A DNA stretch of 64,000 nucleotides from Scolanthus callimorphus. Its lineage: Eukaryota; Cnidaria; Anthozoa; Actiniaria; Edwardsiidae. The position numbers and the translations under genes are program-made. The stretch's first letter is position 1, and every line of letters starts with the position of its first letter. The stretch is taken from the NCBI GenBank assembly GCA_033964015.1, contig CM066920.1, forward strand, positions 7,469,912-7,533,911, read 5' to 3'. The notes under the pieces were generated by a model. The model worked only from the letters and a program-made list of their open reading frames with translations, was not told the origin of the DNA and made no database searches. Shown here in pieces: positions 1-13,100 of the stretch.

Positions 1-3000
1 TGGAACCGAAAACAATAATGGTGGCCAACAAAAGTCGAATTTTTGAAGACTGGAAATTCTCAACTAAAATTCCGTATTTCGATCTTCTAACAACTAAAGC
101 AATGAGAAATGCTTTTTGGAATGAAGTTTTCACAGAAAGGAAGCATTCGAATTTCGTAGTGACTCTTTAACGATTAAAATGTTTTCTTTTTCTAAGCCTT
201 GTGGGATTCGCGAAAGGTCCATAAATGATTTAAAATTAAGGGAATTATCTAACCTCAGGGTGGGAAACCAAAATTTGTCAACCAACTATTAGTTTCAGTC
301 TCCATTTTTCGTACTGAACTGCGAGCATTTATGGTTTTACATCTTTAGTCGTCAGGGGAAATCTTAGGCTCAGTGGCTTACAGGTCGTGCGAACATTGTT
401 CAGCACGCCCAGGACTGAAATTTATGTCCCCAAAATAGCAAGAAAAAGTGTGGTACAGACAAAAATAAAGTGTAGCCCAGCCTTATAGGGTTTTATACAG
501 TTTAGAAGGAAATGTATAAGACACAAATATAGTACTTCCACAGGTTTTATACAGTTTTTTATACAGTTTAGATGGAAATATATAAACACAAATATCCCTT
601 CCTTGTTGCAAGGGATCGGGTGTTACTGTTTCCGTATTATTTTGGTCTGGGGGGCGACATGCTAGCTCGTGCTCCCCAGAGAAAGTATGAAATTTTAAAA
701 ATCTATTCCTATTCTCAGAAATTCCAAAAATAGAACCAAATACGAGGGTCATAAAATGCGGTAGGGCATCCTGCTTGCTTTCAAATCAGATGAAGCAAAA
801 CAAAAATCCACATTCAAGATTTTTATCTTCTAGCCCATGGCGACAAATTGTTGTTACAAGTTAAAGCCCCTGTCACAGCTTTTAAACCATGAGCGCGGCC
901 TCTTAAACTGCGGTATTTTTGAGAGGGTAGACCTTTTTCGAAAGTTGACGAAGAAGATAGTCTTCAGCTAAGCACATGGCCCGGATTTATTGCTTACGGA
1001 CCTTATGAAGGTTTTCCGAATGTAAATATCCTCCAATTTATCAGTAATTCAACGTCGCTAGTGCTATAAAAGCAATTAGACCAATTAGAAAATCTGACCC
1101 AAAGATTGATAGAGGATACTGTTGAGTCTTTACCGCAAAATGCAAAGAGTGAACCCTGTAGACGAAATAACTTCAGCTCTGCATGTGAGCACATGTCTAC
1201 ACGAAGAAGAGTTCAAGGCGTGCTGGTTCTACAATGATTCTTAAAACATAAGCTATAGGCATCTGCACGGAATCCCTGGGGATGATTTAGAAACGCAAGA
1301 TAAAAGAAACACTAATAGAAATTTGCTAACAAGTAATGACAACTGATCGTTGCGTAGTTTTGATATCTGGATGGCATGGGGCGTAGTGGTCTCCTGTCTG
1401 GGGTCCTAATCATCCTATTTCCATCGATAGCTCAAACGGCAGAACTGTCATGGTTGCTGGGCAACCAGTTTATACCTGGGAAGACTTGTTTTTAATAATA
1501 TACATCATTTGGTGGGGACAAAGAGGAACACATAACTCAGATTTAATCCCTGCTATTATAGACAAAAAGACAGAGTTGGCGCGATTAGTACTGGTTTACA
1601 AGAGTATCAAGGATCGGACGTGAATAACACAACGAAGCCCTCGAAAACGCAACACCATCGAGCTTATGATGCAGGTATCCTTGAGGCTCGCTTTGCTTTA
1701 GGTCTTCTATAACATAACATTCCACTAGAGACAGTACAGACAATGAATTCTCGAAAGAACCCTGTGGTTCAAGTTCATCATGCTTGCTAAAATTCTGAAC
1801 CGAAACAGTCACAAGTTTTCTTCCCAATTTGTAGCTCATTTAGTCTTAGTTTCTCTTTCCTCAACACAGCTCGTAATTTTTTGTTTTATATAAACAGAAA
1901 TCCTAGAACGATTGAAGAACAGGGACTAGCTGAGGGCCCTTTGTGTCTTACTGTCTAAAAAATAGACGAGCCACATGCGAATATTCAATCCATATATACA
2001 ACTAACTGAGCATTATATATGACATCTGAAAGCATATTATGTTAAGTTAAATATTTTAGTGGCTGAAAATTTATGGGCAAATGACAAGGGCTGTCTCGCG
2101 TTAGATAAAATTAAAAGGCATCGTTAAACTCTAACAAGAATGCTTCAAAAAAACGCTTTGTCAGGCAATTAAATCAATTGTGTGCCGTCCTCCAACTTTG
2201 TTTTATGATATTGATATTGAATAATGCATTCATGGTGTCCCAATTTGAGAGGCATCAAAACTTTGAAAACATCCCAAAGAGCGTAGCTCTTTAGCATAAA
2301 TGTGGTATCTTTGAACAAACTCGCAGAGGGCTTGACAATTGAACAACTTGCAAAGCACCTTAAATTTTGCAAAAACTGGGAAAATAGACGCTTAATGTTT
2401 TACTAAAGCCACGAGAAGCTTCTATGGTAATTAAACTCCAAATTATAAGGCCGACACTACTTTAAATTGGAGGAAATAACACCTCAAATGCCCGTCGATA
2501 GACGCTATTCTTGAGTCAATATGTACTCTGAAGTCCTAAAAGTTCCATGATGTGTACTTTTCTGGCTTTTGAGACAAGTAAAAGAGTAATCTTAGCTAAA
2601 AGCGTTGTTTGTATTGCATATTTTAACTGTTCAAGGCCTTAAAATGACGGCCCGGATTAAAGCTAAAACTTTTCCGTGTTTGAGAGATTTATCACTTAAA
2701 CTTTCAAAGGGAGATATTTTTGAAGAAAGCTATGGATTTTTTAGCGGAGTTCTCGATATATATCCATTTCGCTCTGTGTCAAATACATTAGGCACGAGAT
2801 TTAGTCTAATAGAGGTGTCCCTTTATTGAAATTCAGTTAAAACCTTGATGAAATTATTATTTTTCTTGAGAAGGGAATGTAGCACTAACTCCTTGAATGA
2901 TAGAAATCTAAAAATAATCCCCTCATAAGAAAAACCGCCAAATGGCGCACATCTCAACGCTAAAAACCCGCGAAAACCAACCAACAAAAAGACTCATAAT

Positions 3001-4178
3001 ATGTCCCGACGAGCCTGTTTCAAACTTAATTTGCAGCCCATGACTCCAGCGTGATCATAAATACAATGTAAATGTTTTAAAAGATGGGAGTTTTAAATGA
3101 CTGGCATTTTAATGAAGTCTAACAATTTCTACCCCGCGCTCGTTGTCTCAAATGCTTGTTCCTGAAAAAGTGTCTTTTCATAATGACAGTAATATTACAA
3201 AACACAGTTGTCAGTAAATATAGTCTACAAACACAAATCCATTTCTACATTAGTATGTTTCTAAATGAAAAAGAAAAAAACATAAAAGCTATCTTTATCT
3301 TTGATTGCGTCCTTTTGATATTTCTGATCCTTAGACTGTTTTGCTAAGAAATGACGTTTTTCTTTTCTCAGACGATCGCCTAATTTTTTGGTCGCGTTTT
3401 TCAATTACAGTTGTACTTCTAGTCAATGGATTCAGCGTGGATGAAAATAACAATCCCCCCGTTGTCTAAAAGCAATAAATAATACAAGTTGTGGTAATTA
3501 GATTCTACAATCTACCTCTCGGGGCACGGTTTTTATTTTCTTTAGAGAAGAGTTAGATTTCATTTAGCATTGTTAATAGCTTAAATAGTGATTGAATCAG
3601 CTAACTTTCAGAAGGTTGTTTTTGTTTAAATACACCAAGAAAACTTATCTGTTTTAACCTATTCCACACAGCTGAATTTTAAACGCTAGATTTTGACTCG
3701 AATAATAAAGGTTCATTTTGCAAATTTGTAATCGCCTCTGCAAATCACTAGAAATTAGTTTTCTGGTGAAAACGTTGTGAACTAAAGCACTAAACTAAAG
3801 GTCAGCACTATTTCTCTAAATCTTTCACCAGTTGCCAAACCAACTTTGTGGTAAAAGAATTTAAGATCGACTTGATGAAGTAATAAAGCGAAAAATTATT
3901 GGCTTAGAATGTGACACCGGTTATTGTGATCCCAAATGCAATACGAATCTAATCAGCGATATTTACATAATCTCTGATATGTCCTGTGGCCGCGCTATAC
4001 GTTCGCGCGGTAGCTGAATGATAGCGCGGGGAGTCTCTTGAGCCGTCACATTTCGGACTGGCTGGCGGCGTGAATAATATTCCACCAGATGGGGTAACAT
4101 TACAGTAAAGTTGCCCCCTTGGTATACAACCTTGGAGATTACAAATCTATCGAGCTAACACACTTGTCTTCTAACATC
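1..4178. other. Intergenic or far-upstream DNA, no gene recognised
   Basis: No exon with a recognisable protein family was found on either strand. Open frames here are shorter than 90 codons, show no familiar motif and are what chance gives in AT-rich DNA. The only structure noted is an imperfect direct repeat near 490-598. The last ~180 bases precede the alpha-cyclase start codon and may hold its promoter and 5' UTR, but no TATA box or other element could be assigned. Confidence 0.6.
490..598. repeat. Imperfect direct repeat, two copies
   Basis: The phrase TTTTATACAGTTTAGAAGGA followed by AATGTATAAGACACAAATA recurs about 68 bases later with a few changes, and a third partial TTTTATACAG lies between. 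It is a small local duplication with no sign of transposon ends. Confidence 0.5.
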
Positions 4179-7100
4179 ATGGTAAGATTCAAGTAGGGGT
4201 TTACTTTTTTCAAAATCCTGCCGCGTCACAACTGCATAACAACTAGTCTTTCTCCCAGGAAAAACAAACCAGGTCAGGTTAGGTTAATACAGAGAAGTTG
4301 TGGAAAACAATGTAGACAGAAGGGAATACAGAATATGGTTTTATTTTACAATACTAGAAGGTTTTCCGAACTACTTCATTAAGACCCTGGTACATCTATC
4401 AAAACAATGACATACAAGCCCGCTGAAAATATTTAGATTATAGCCCTTGAAAGACGAAAGCTTAAGAGAAAATATAGACCTAAATGAGTTGAACTGGGTG
4501 GATTTGCTTATTCTAAGAATCTATTTGATGACACTTTTGAAGTCAAACATATTTGAATCTGACAAAATGGGTCTGGCGGAGATATTTAATGTACATATTG
4601 GGTTCCCCTAATGATAAAGGAATTCGATTCGTTTGAAGGTTTTAACGTCAAACTTCTAACTATTTTTCAGCTCGACAATTTGAAAGATGTGGTGCAGCAA
4701 TTCATGGTTGAGAAATACGGGAATGACTGCTGGAACAATGCTCGGTACGTTCTCGCTCAGATATTCTTGCACGAGTTGGTTGTTGCCTGAAATGCTCCAC
4801 AATGACATCCAATCTACATCACTCTACACATTTTCCCATTCATTTTCCTTTAGGGCGAAGATAAGCCAACCGAACCCGAGAAACACAAGCCCTGAAAACT
4901 CCAAAAACATAAGGAATGAAGATGGCTTGAGGGAGACTCCACTGTTTTGGTTGGCAACTCGCTCGAGTTCACACTTCGGGTTCTGAAAACAATCTCGCAA
5001 GTTATTGGTAAGGCATCAGTGATAAAATTAACTAACTTCTTCCGAGAGCTGTCGCTCCCTTTTCCGCTATCTTAACACTTACTAAATTATCTCGAAACAT
5101 TTTTAGTTTTGTCTTTGTATTCACATATCTCATCTGTTTTCAGTAAAAAGTTTAATTTTAAGGAGACGAATACTCGATTCGATCAGGGAAATTGACCGAT
5201 AAATTTAGCCCGGAATAGGTCTAGAATTTCGCGGTTCTTTCTCTTGAGTTCCGATAATTCCTGGTCAGCTATCAGCTAAAATATTGCCTCCGGCAAGGGT
5301 AATAAAATAGCTCTTAAACGCATGCCTAACTTTAAACTTATACCTATTGTATCAAAACAAATGCGTAATGAAATCTTTCCGTCTTTTAAATACATTCAAC
5401 ACCAATAGAAAAAGCATACTTGCGAACGGAGAATTGCGCTACAGCGAAACGGACTTTTTAAAGCATTCTGTAATTACTGGTAAAACTTGAACCAATTTCT
5501 AACCAAGGAAACTTTAATTTCGACACAGGAATGAGCAGAAGAGCGTTTTGCAGTAATTATTTTTGTCTTTAAATGAAACCATTCTTCTCAACATTCGTTA
5601 ATTATCATAATATGCAAAATTTCGATTGATTCACACCATTCAAGGTTGCTATAAATATATCCACTAAATCTAACTGTTCACGTTCATTTCCTTAAAACAT
5701 TCTGCAAACAAAAAAATGTTTTACGACTCGGCGGAGAAGACCTAATATTTGTAACTTTGTTGCGTCTATATGGCGTTGAAGAAAAAATTGAAAATTCTAT
5801 TTTAATAGTAAATAACCGTATGTTATCTTTTAGACCTGAGCACATATCAATAATACAAAACCCGGGTTTTGTGGCTGGCAAATAAGTTGTAACGAATCAA
5901 TTCTTGCTAGATATTTTCGTGCGTGTTTATTACCGAGAGCTTTGCGTTACTCGCGCGTTGTATCACGTTGACCTTACGGTAACACTGAACAACCAGTCCC
6001 AAACATCACGACAAACAGCCGACAACGAAAAACAAGAAAAATCGTCATGGAACTTCACCGAACACAATTGGCATTCATAATTTTCTTTCACTTCATTTGT
6101 GAATATTGTCTTTTTTGCTGAAAATGATTTCCGCACCTAACATATGAGAACACAATCAAAATTGTGTGCCCCCTGCAAGTAATTAGTTCGCTTGGGATTG
6201 TAATACTTTGAAAAAACAAACTCGGATAAATCAGTCAGAGAGTGTTGTTTCTAACCGCCTCAAATCCTATTAATCGGGCTTTTCGAGAAACAAAGGGAGC
6301 CGATTTTCTAAAGCGCTAGGAAAACACAGAAAGCATTTTGCTGACTACAAAATGGACTCTTTAAACTTGACCTTTATTGTTCATGAGAAAATGGACTGAC
6401 CTTGAAAATGAAGTACGCGAACACTTTCTACCAGCTCTATGCATTGAAAAAAAAATACAATCATGATACATTTTAAAATGAGAAAAAAAAGGGAGTAGAG
6501 AAACAACAGTCAAAACATAACACCGGAATGACGCTCAGTTGATTCTAGGAGGAATTTGACGAGTTGCTTCCTTTTCTTTGTTGGATTTATTTAATTAACA
6601 AATGTACGAACTATATTCCATCTAAAATTAGGTAATCACGATTAGACCAAATAGTAATAACGACCATAAGGCAAAAAATGGTCCTTCGTGCCGGATCTGT
6701 TTTTCTACCACAGCGTCATTTGTTAGTTCTGTCAAAAGATTTGTTTTAAAATAGGACCACCAACTGGCCAATCGCAAGCGGAGATCGCAAATTAATATCA
6801 ATATTACCCTCTCGGTTAGTTTCACCTTAAAATAGCCCTAGGTCAGTTCGTAAAGCTTCCAAATACATGTCTTCGTTGGATAAATATTGAGTTGTCGACG
6901 GCGGGACGGAAGTAGTTTTCAGACTATCAGACATTCTAAATTTGCTCAGGAAACCGGTCTCTATATTATTGTAGAGATGAATACTGAATTCCCACGTTGA
7001 AATTAGCTTGAATATTGAGTATTTGTAGTTTTATATTTGACTATGAATATAGCTTTACTCCAGAAGGAATTCCACAAAAAACTTTATATCTAGTAAAATA

Positions 7101-10100
7101 CATCTATCGAAAAAGACAGTGCGAAGTAGCAATACTGAATATCAAATAAAATGTATTGAGCTTCTATCCCCAACAATTAGGAAAATGAGTCAATAGCCCA
7201 TTCGATCTTCGGCCTCAGGGCTCATTGACTCAGAGCCCATTCGGGCTTTTGAGGAATAATTGTTAAATAGCAACGTAGCAAAACTCACTGTGATGAAGTC
7301 ATAAAAAATAAATTTTCGATTTAGGAATATTTGTCCTTGGATTTGGAAAGGGCATAATAAATGAATGCTACACACCAAAAATTAGGCGAATCGGTTGCAA
7401 CGAGACCGAGATATGGCCCCCTGAATACATAATTTTCTTTAAGAAATCACTATATTTTTGGTTGCGTTCATAACGTTTTGAACGCAGTCTAAAATACAGT
7501 GATTTGTTAAAGAAAATTATGTATTCAGCGGGCCATATCTCGGTCGCGTTTCAACCGATTTGCCTCGCTTTTTGCATGTGATTCTCTTTCCACTTGTTTT
7601 CATTATTCGTGGACTAAAATTGGAAATTCAACATTTTTCAAATTTATGACGTCCCTCTATAGCCTTTCGATCACTTTTTACAGCAGAACTTCCTGCAAAT
7701 ATTTCAAATAGAGCAATATAATGATGCAAAACGTCGGGGGAAAACAGAGTAAAAAAGCTATCATCACGACTTAAATGATAAATCGATATATCAATACCTC
7801 CTTTTCTCATGTACTGTTTCGATATACAAAAACAATCTGCATAGTTTTCATTCTACAAGACTCTAAGTCCTTCTTGTGTTATTCTAAACTCCTTAAGATC
7901 TAAGAGGTTGTTGATCCAATCGATGGATGGGTCATTAAGAATCCCATTCTAACGATGTAATGGGACAATCTGTAAACTCATCTTCAGATGTCGGCCTCTA
8001 GACGACAACAAGGCCTTCATTGTGATTACTTTAACAGCAGCATGATAACTACAAACGGTTTCTAATAGCGTTATTCACTAGCACAAAGGCCGTCTATTCA
8101 GTAATCTTATTTGATTACTACAAGCTAAGTGAGTCTTTCTCTAAGCACTCGATCAAAGCGAGCGCTAATCTGGCTTTAATTGCATGCGGTGTACTTATGT
8201 TCTAGCAGCTTTTTTGCGCTGCCGATCAGCGCTAATAACTCAAGCCGCTATGCCGACTAGAATTAGGTTCTTCACATGCACCTGTTAAAGTCATGGGACG
8301 GAAATTAGGATGGACGCGTCCCAAGTGTCTCAGTCCGCGTAACTTGCAGAGTTTCGGGTGAAGTTGTAGACGAGAGAAAACAATACAATTCCGATGGCAA
8401 GTAATTACTGAAGCACGATCCAGTAAAATGGACCTGTCATTCAGTTGAATGTGAAGTTAAGAAAGAAAAAGATGAACTTTTGGAAATTAATTATTAGTAC
8501 GATATTTCGAGCCCGATATTCTTCAGGTAATTACCGATCGAAATAAAAGACATACTTTTCGTTTAGTTTAGTTTTGTAATAATTCAAATAATAAATCATG
8601 TTTGTAGTTTTAGACTACGGTCCAAACATGTTTATGTTAATGGCGTTCTGAAAAAAAGAAAGGGAATTGAGATATCGTGCGTTTTCAAGCCGCTCGATGC
8701 GAGGCATCTTCTTCTTCGGTTTCCTTGTCGGAAATCTATACAGACGTTTCTACGTTTCCCTTTTTTCTCTACCCTCCCCATCTATTCATTTTCGCGTCCT
8801 TCACACAAATTTCGCGAAAATCTCCCGTCTTTCAGCATTTCTCTGAGCCCTAAAACTGCATGGATACCCGCGAAATTGCTAGGCGTGGGTTATTTCTATA
8901 GGCCTGTCAGTAAAACTCCCTAAAAATGAACTATCCACGGAAATAACTAATTCTGCTGCTGTCACCTTATGAACCGTAAAGCTGTTTGGTTAATAACATC
9001 TCAATTGCTTGGAGTATCGGCCAGACTAAAATAAGGAGAAGCCGTCAACGCAATCCTGACATCAAATGTCATTACAACAAGAAGCCGCAAAATGACTTGA
9101 CGGATTTGAAGTTAAAGAAGTCACCACACACAAAGCAACCACAAATATTTCGCAAAGGATTTTTATATTGGGTCTATATCAATATAAACTGAAGTTAACA
9201 TTAATTTAAAGTAAGATTGTGATTTGATGAGTTTGGACTAAATCTAGTTTGTCTCCCCAAACTCTGAAAAGGCAGGAGAGATAAGTGGGAACATAAATGG
9301 AAAAAGTGGGAGTAAAACACGTTGTGAATTTGGTTTTCAGTCTTGTTTGGTCTTCGGTAGTTACTGCAATTTTCATAATTCTGCGAACACCACATGGCGA
9401 AAAATGAAGCGACATTTGTTGTCACGTGACATGGTCTGGCGCGCTTAATTCAAAGGCGCTCTCTTATTTTCTATTGTGAAATACAAAGGAACACGGCCAA
9501 AACACGTCAAAGCCTGAAACTAAACCTCAAATAACAACTACTACGTTTGGCTTCCGTCCATGACAGGGGCATGGGTTTCGTCTAAGTTTCGCTTCGCAAC
9601 TTACATGTTTTATGGTAGAAAATAGTCCTTATTAATAACAAAAACTCTTAAAGCCTGCGTAAAATCACCCAGAGTTTCACTCGACGTTTGATTGACAGAA
9701 GCCAAACCACGGTTTGTTTAGCGTAAAGTTCGCAGAATAATGGCGGTAATAATGAATGCCTAAATCACTTCGAAAAGGACGATTTCGAACCACAAAGGAC
9801 TGAGCCAAAACATTGGTTTGGCTTCCAGGAAAAAACAATTAGGATGTCGTATCCGTTACATAGCTATGTTATCTGTAAGTACATCATCATCTGGTCGCGG
9901 TTTGCCGATAATTTTCTTTTCTTTGTATATCAGGAAAAGTTCCCATTTATCTATACCGGCAAAATTTTAACGCTTTGTATTACATCTTTAAGCATTTGTC
10001 TGTGATTTATAATTGCGTTTCCATTAATACACCACAGAATTTTAAAATAGCTCATTGCCAAAAAGCGTTGGCCATAATGGCAAAGTCTGGACCGCATGAT

Positions 10101-13100
10101 CGATTTAATTACAGGCGATGTTCCGATTATCGGCTTCTTCAAATACTCGCCCCGTTAACATTTACGCGACCATCTGAAAGCATAATGACACAGAATGTCG
10201 AAGTAGCTCAGTCCATATATCAGTAAAAAAAGCCACGATCGCAGTGAGAAAGGCATTGTAGCGCGGTGATTAACAGACGAACAACAAAAAGAACGCATAA
10301 AATCTTGTAATCTACGCGCTTCTAGAAAGAATCCACAATCTTGGGTCAACCCTTATGGCAACAGTTTACAAATCCGCCCTATTAGATGATGAGCTATTCA
10401 TTGTTAGAACTGATTCTTTTTGGACCGAAGATTAATAACGGATTCATAAGATTTGGCCCGACACCTGTAGGTCTGTTGCGGTGATCGCGGGGCTAAAAAT
10501 AACAATTGATGGTTTTGAAAAGAGCTATCGGTTGAAGACATCATCAATAAAATTCAAGTCGCCGTGGATGGACAGGCGTGATCTTATCAGGACGTCGGAA
10601 TCAATAACAAATTTCTCAACCACATTGAGATACATGGATGAATGACTTGCAAAGTACGATTGTTTTGAGACATTTTCAAGTATGTCAGAGCCTTCTGCGA
10701 CATTCATTATTCTGCGAGCTCCCATTTGACATTTCCGAACGCCAAACTGGGTTTTGGCTTCCTTCCAATCAAACCTTTATTAAGGCGCGTGTATTTTTTC
10801 TAAGTTTCGTTTGCATGTAATGGTGGAAACGTTTTCGTAATTCTCATTACCTGTTTGCATGCTCAAAGACTGTACTGATGTTGTTCACTACTAGAATTTC
10901 ACTTCATCAAAGGATGCCATTGGTTACTGAAGAAGCCATTTCACTGCATCGCGGCCGAAACTGGCCAATGAGATTCATAATATTTCAGCTTTACAGTCCA
11001 TAGAAAAAAAAGAAGTTTTATTATACGACATGCATTCTTCTACAAACAGGAGTTATGTTTGGCTTTTCCTTTTATAAAGGACCAGATATACTCTGGCTAC
11101 ACTTATTTCACCGTTTGTTTACAGGTTTCTCGATTCGTTCGTTTTTTGTTTTTATATAGATCGTTTCTTTGTGTCTTCAAATACTATACTTTTCAAATAC
11201 TAAGTATTCGTCCAAACGAATTCTCAGACGGACGTAAATGTATAAATATTCTGTTTTCCTCTTTAGTAAAATAAAAGATCTCTTACAAGTTTAAAAGGAA
11301 AGAACTTTTAGAATCAGCATTAAAGGTTTGCCATCAATTGCTGTCAGAAAATATCAGAAAGGTTTTGCATTATATGTGGCACTATTAATCCGCAAGCGAC
11401 TAGCTGTCAAGAATTTCAAGATGTTATAAAGTTCCCATTATATATCATGAATGAAAACTTGAATAGTGAAGCCCGTTAATGCAATATGACTCAAGAAAAC
11501 ATAACTGATTGAATCAGGGTTATGAAACACAGTAATCACCAGTGTCCTTCCGAGGCCTTTGCCGACAAACAAAGCCGCTGCAGAAAAAGCAGTTGCGTGG
11601 ATTAAGACCTTTTCAACTAAACTCAAAATTTTAATAAAACTACATTAGTTGAACTAAACGTGTGTTTTATTCCTTTGAAAGAAGCTGTAATTGTGCTATT
11701 GAAAGAGGGGAATTGCTACTGTATTCAGTTCCTATAACAACATCGAAGTTGTTTTGTTCTGTGTTGGTGCGATTCACATAACAGAGTCATAGAGTCAGCT
11801 TCAATGAAAATTTCGCGACGACTAATCAAATAAAATATTTCTACCTTTCGCGGTTACATGTCACGCGTCAAATAATTACTTCGATACTGTCTTTAAACAA
11901 ACCATCCTAACGGCGTTGAATTTTTGCATTCATTTTTTAAAATGGAGAAATAAGTGTAGCAAAACGCGAGTGAAACAAGAAAAAACCGCGAAAAAATAAT
12001 CTTCCACTGTTTGCACTAAAAAAAACTAATAAAGACAAGCACATATTTATGATATTTCTGGCAGAGTTAAATAGCTCCCTGGTGATTTTCTTATTACATC
12101 CTTGAACCTCTACTTATAATTTAGATAAATGTGAAAATAAGATGAAAGATACCGCGAAATTCCACAGGTTCTATTTCCGAGTCATATTAATTCCTAGTAA
12201 AAACAAAACAAGTTCTTTAATAAATTGTGAAGTTTCCGTAAACAACATACCAGAAATTTCTAGAAAATAAAATCGCTACATTTCACCTTTTTTGTTATAC
12301 TTCTTATACCTGCCCCCTTTGAGGAACTTAAAACTAATATCTAAAATTTGAAATATAGAAAATACCGAATAATCTACTCACAATAAACAAGGGTACTATT
12401 TCCCTAAAATTATCCTGAAATGGGCGGCAAAAATATCACTTAAGATACTTCTAAGATACTTCTACAGGCAGAGTGGCTTTCAAGACTGTTTTTTATTCTT
12501 ACTTCAAAGACGTATTATTACTACATTCAGACCACAGGGCGGAAGCAACACTGTAATTTATTTTTGTTATTATCTCCTAAATGTATTTACAACAGGCTAA
12601 AATTCTATATCGCAAGCCCATATCTATAGCTTAAGTAAACAATGAAAATAAATTGGAAGCATTTACAACAAACTTACAAAGTATTTGCCAAGTGAAAGTG
12701 GTGCGCACATCACCACTCACATTTTCAGACTCATGTAAACACCTAAAATTTAGACAACCATTTAGATATTGCATTATTCCATTCCATTCAGAATACTTTT
12801 TCTAGTAATCCCGTTAAGCTTTGAGAATAGAAATTTAATAAAATCAACGAAACTTACTGTCACAAAAGATTAATTCTGCTAACAATAAGCAAACTTCTGC
12901 CATGCTGTATTATTGGTTTCGCGGATTTTAATTTAGAAATAGTAAATATTATACGAGAGGAAACTGTTTTTGACAGCACTCTGATCTCATATAATACCTC
13001 AAGGTATTAAGTCCTTAGCGAAGAGGGCAAATAAAAACCTTTTCTGGCAGCATCATGGTTTGTTTTTTAGCTACTGAAAACCGAGAATCGGATGCAGTTG

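Noticed and set aside
483..752. 89-codon antisense open frame with repeated PSKLYK segment
   Set aside because: The repeated peptide comes from the direct DNA repeat at 490-598; no gene structure supports it.
9201..9425. Two overlapping antisense open frames of about 70 codons
   Set aside because: They lie in the alpha intron, overlap each other in different frames and enter a dispersed repeat; no recognisable product.
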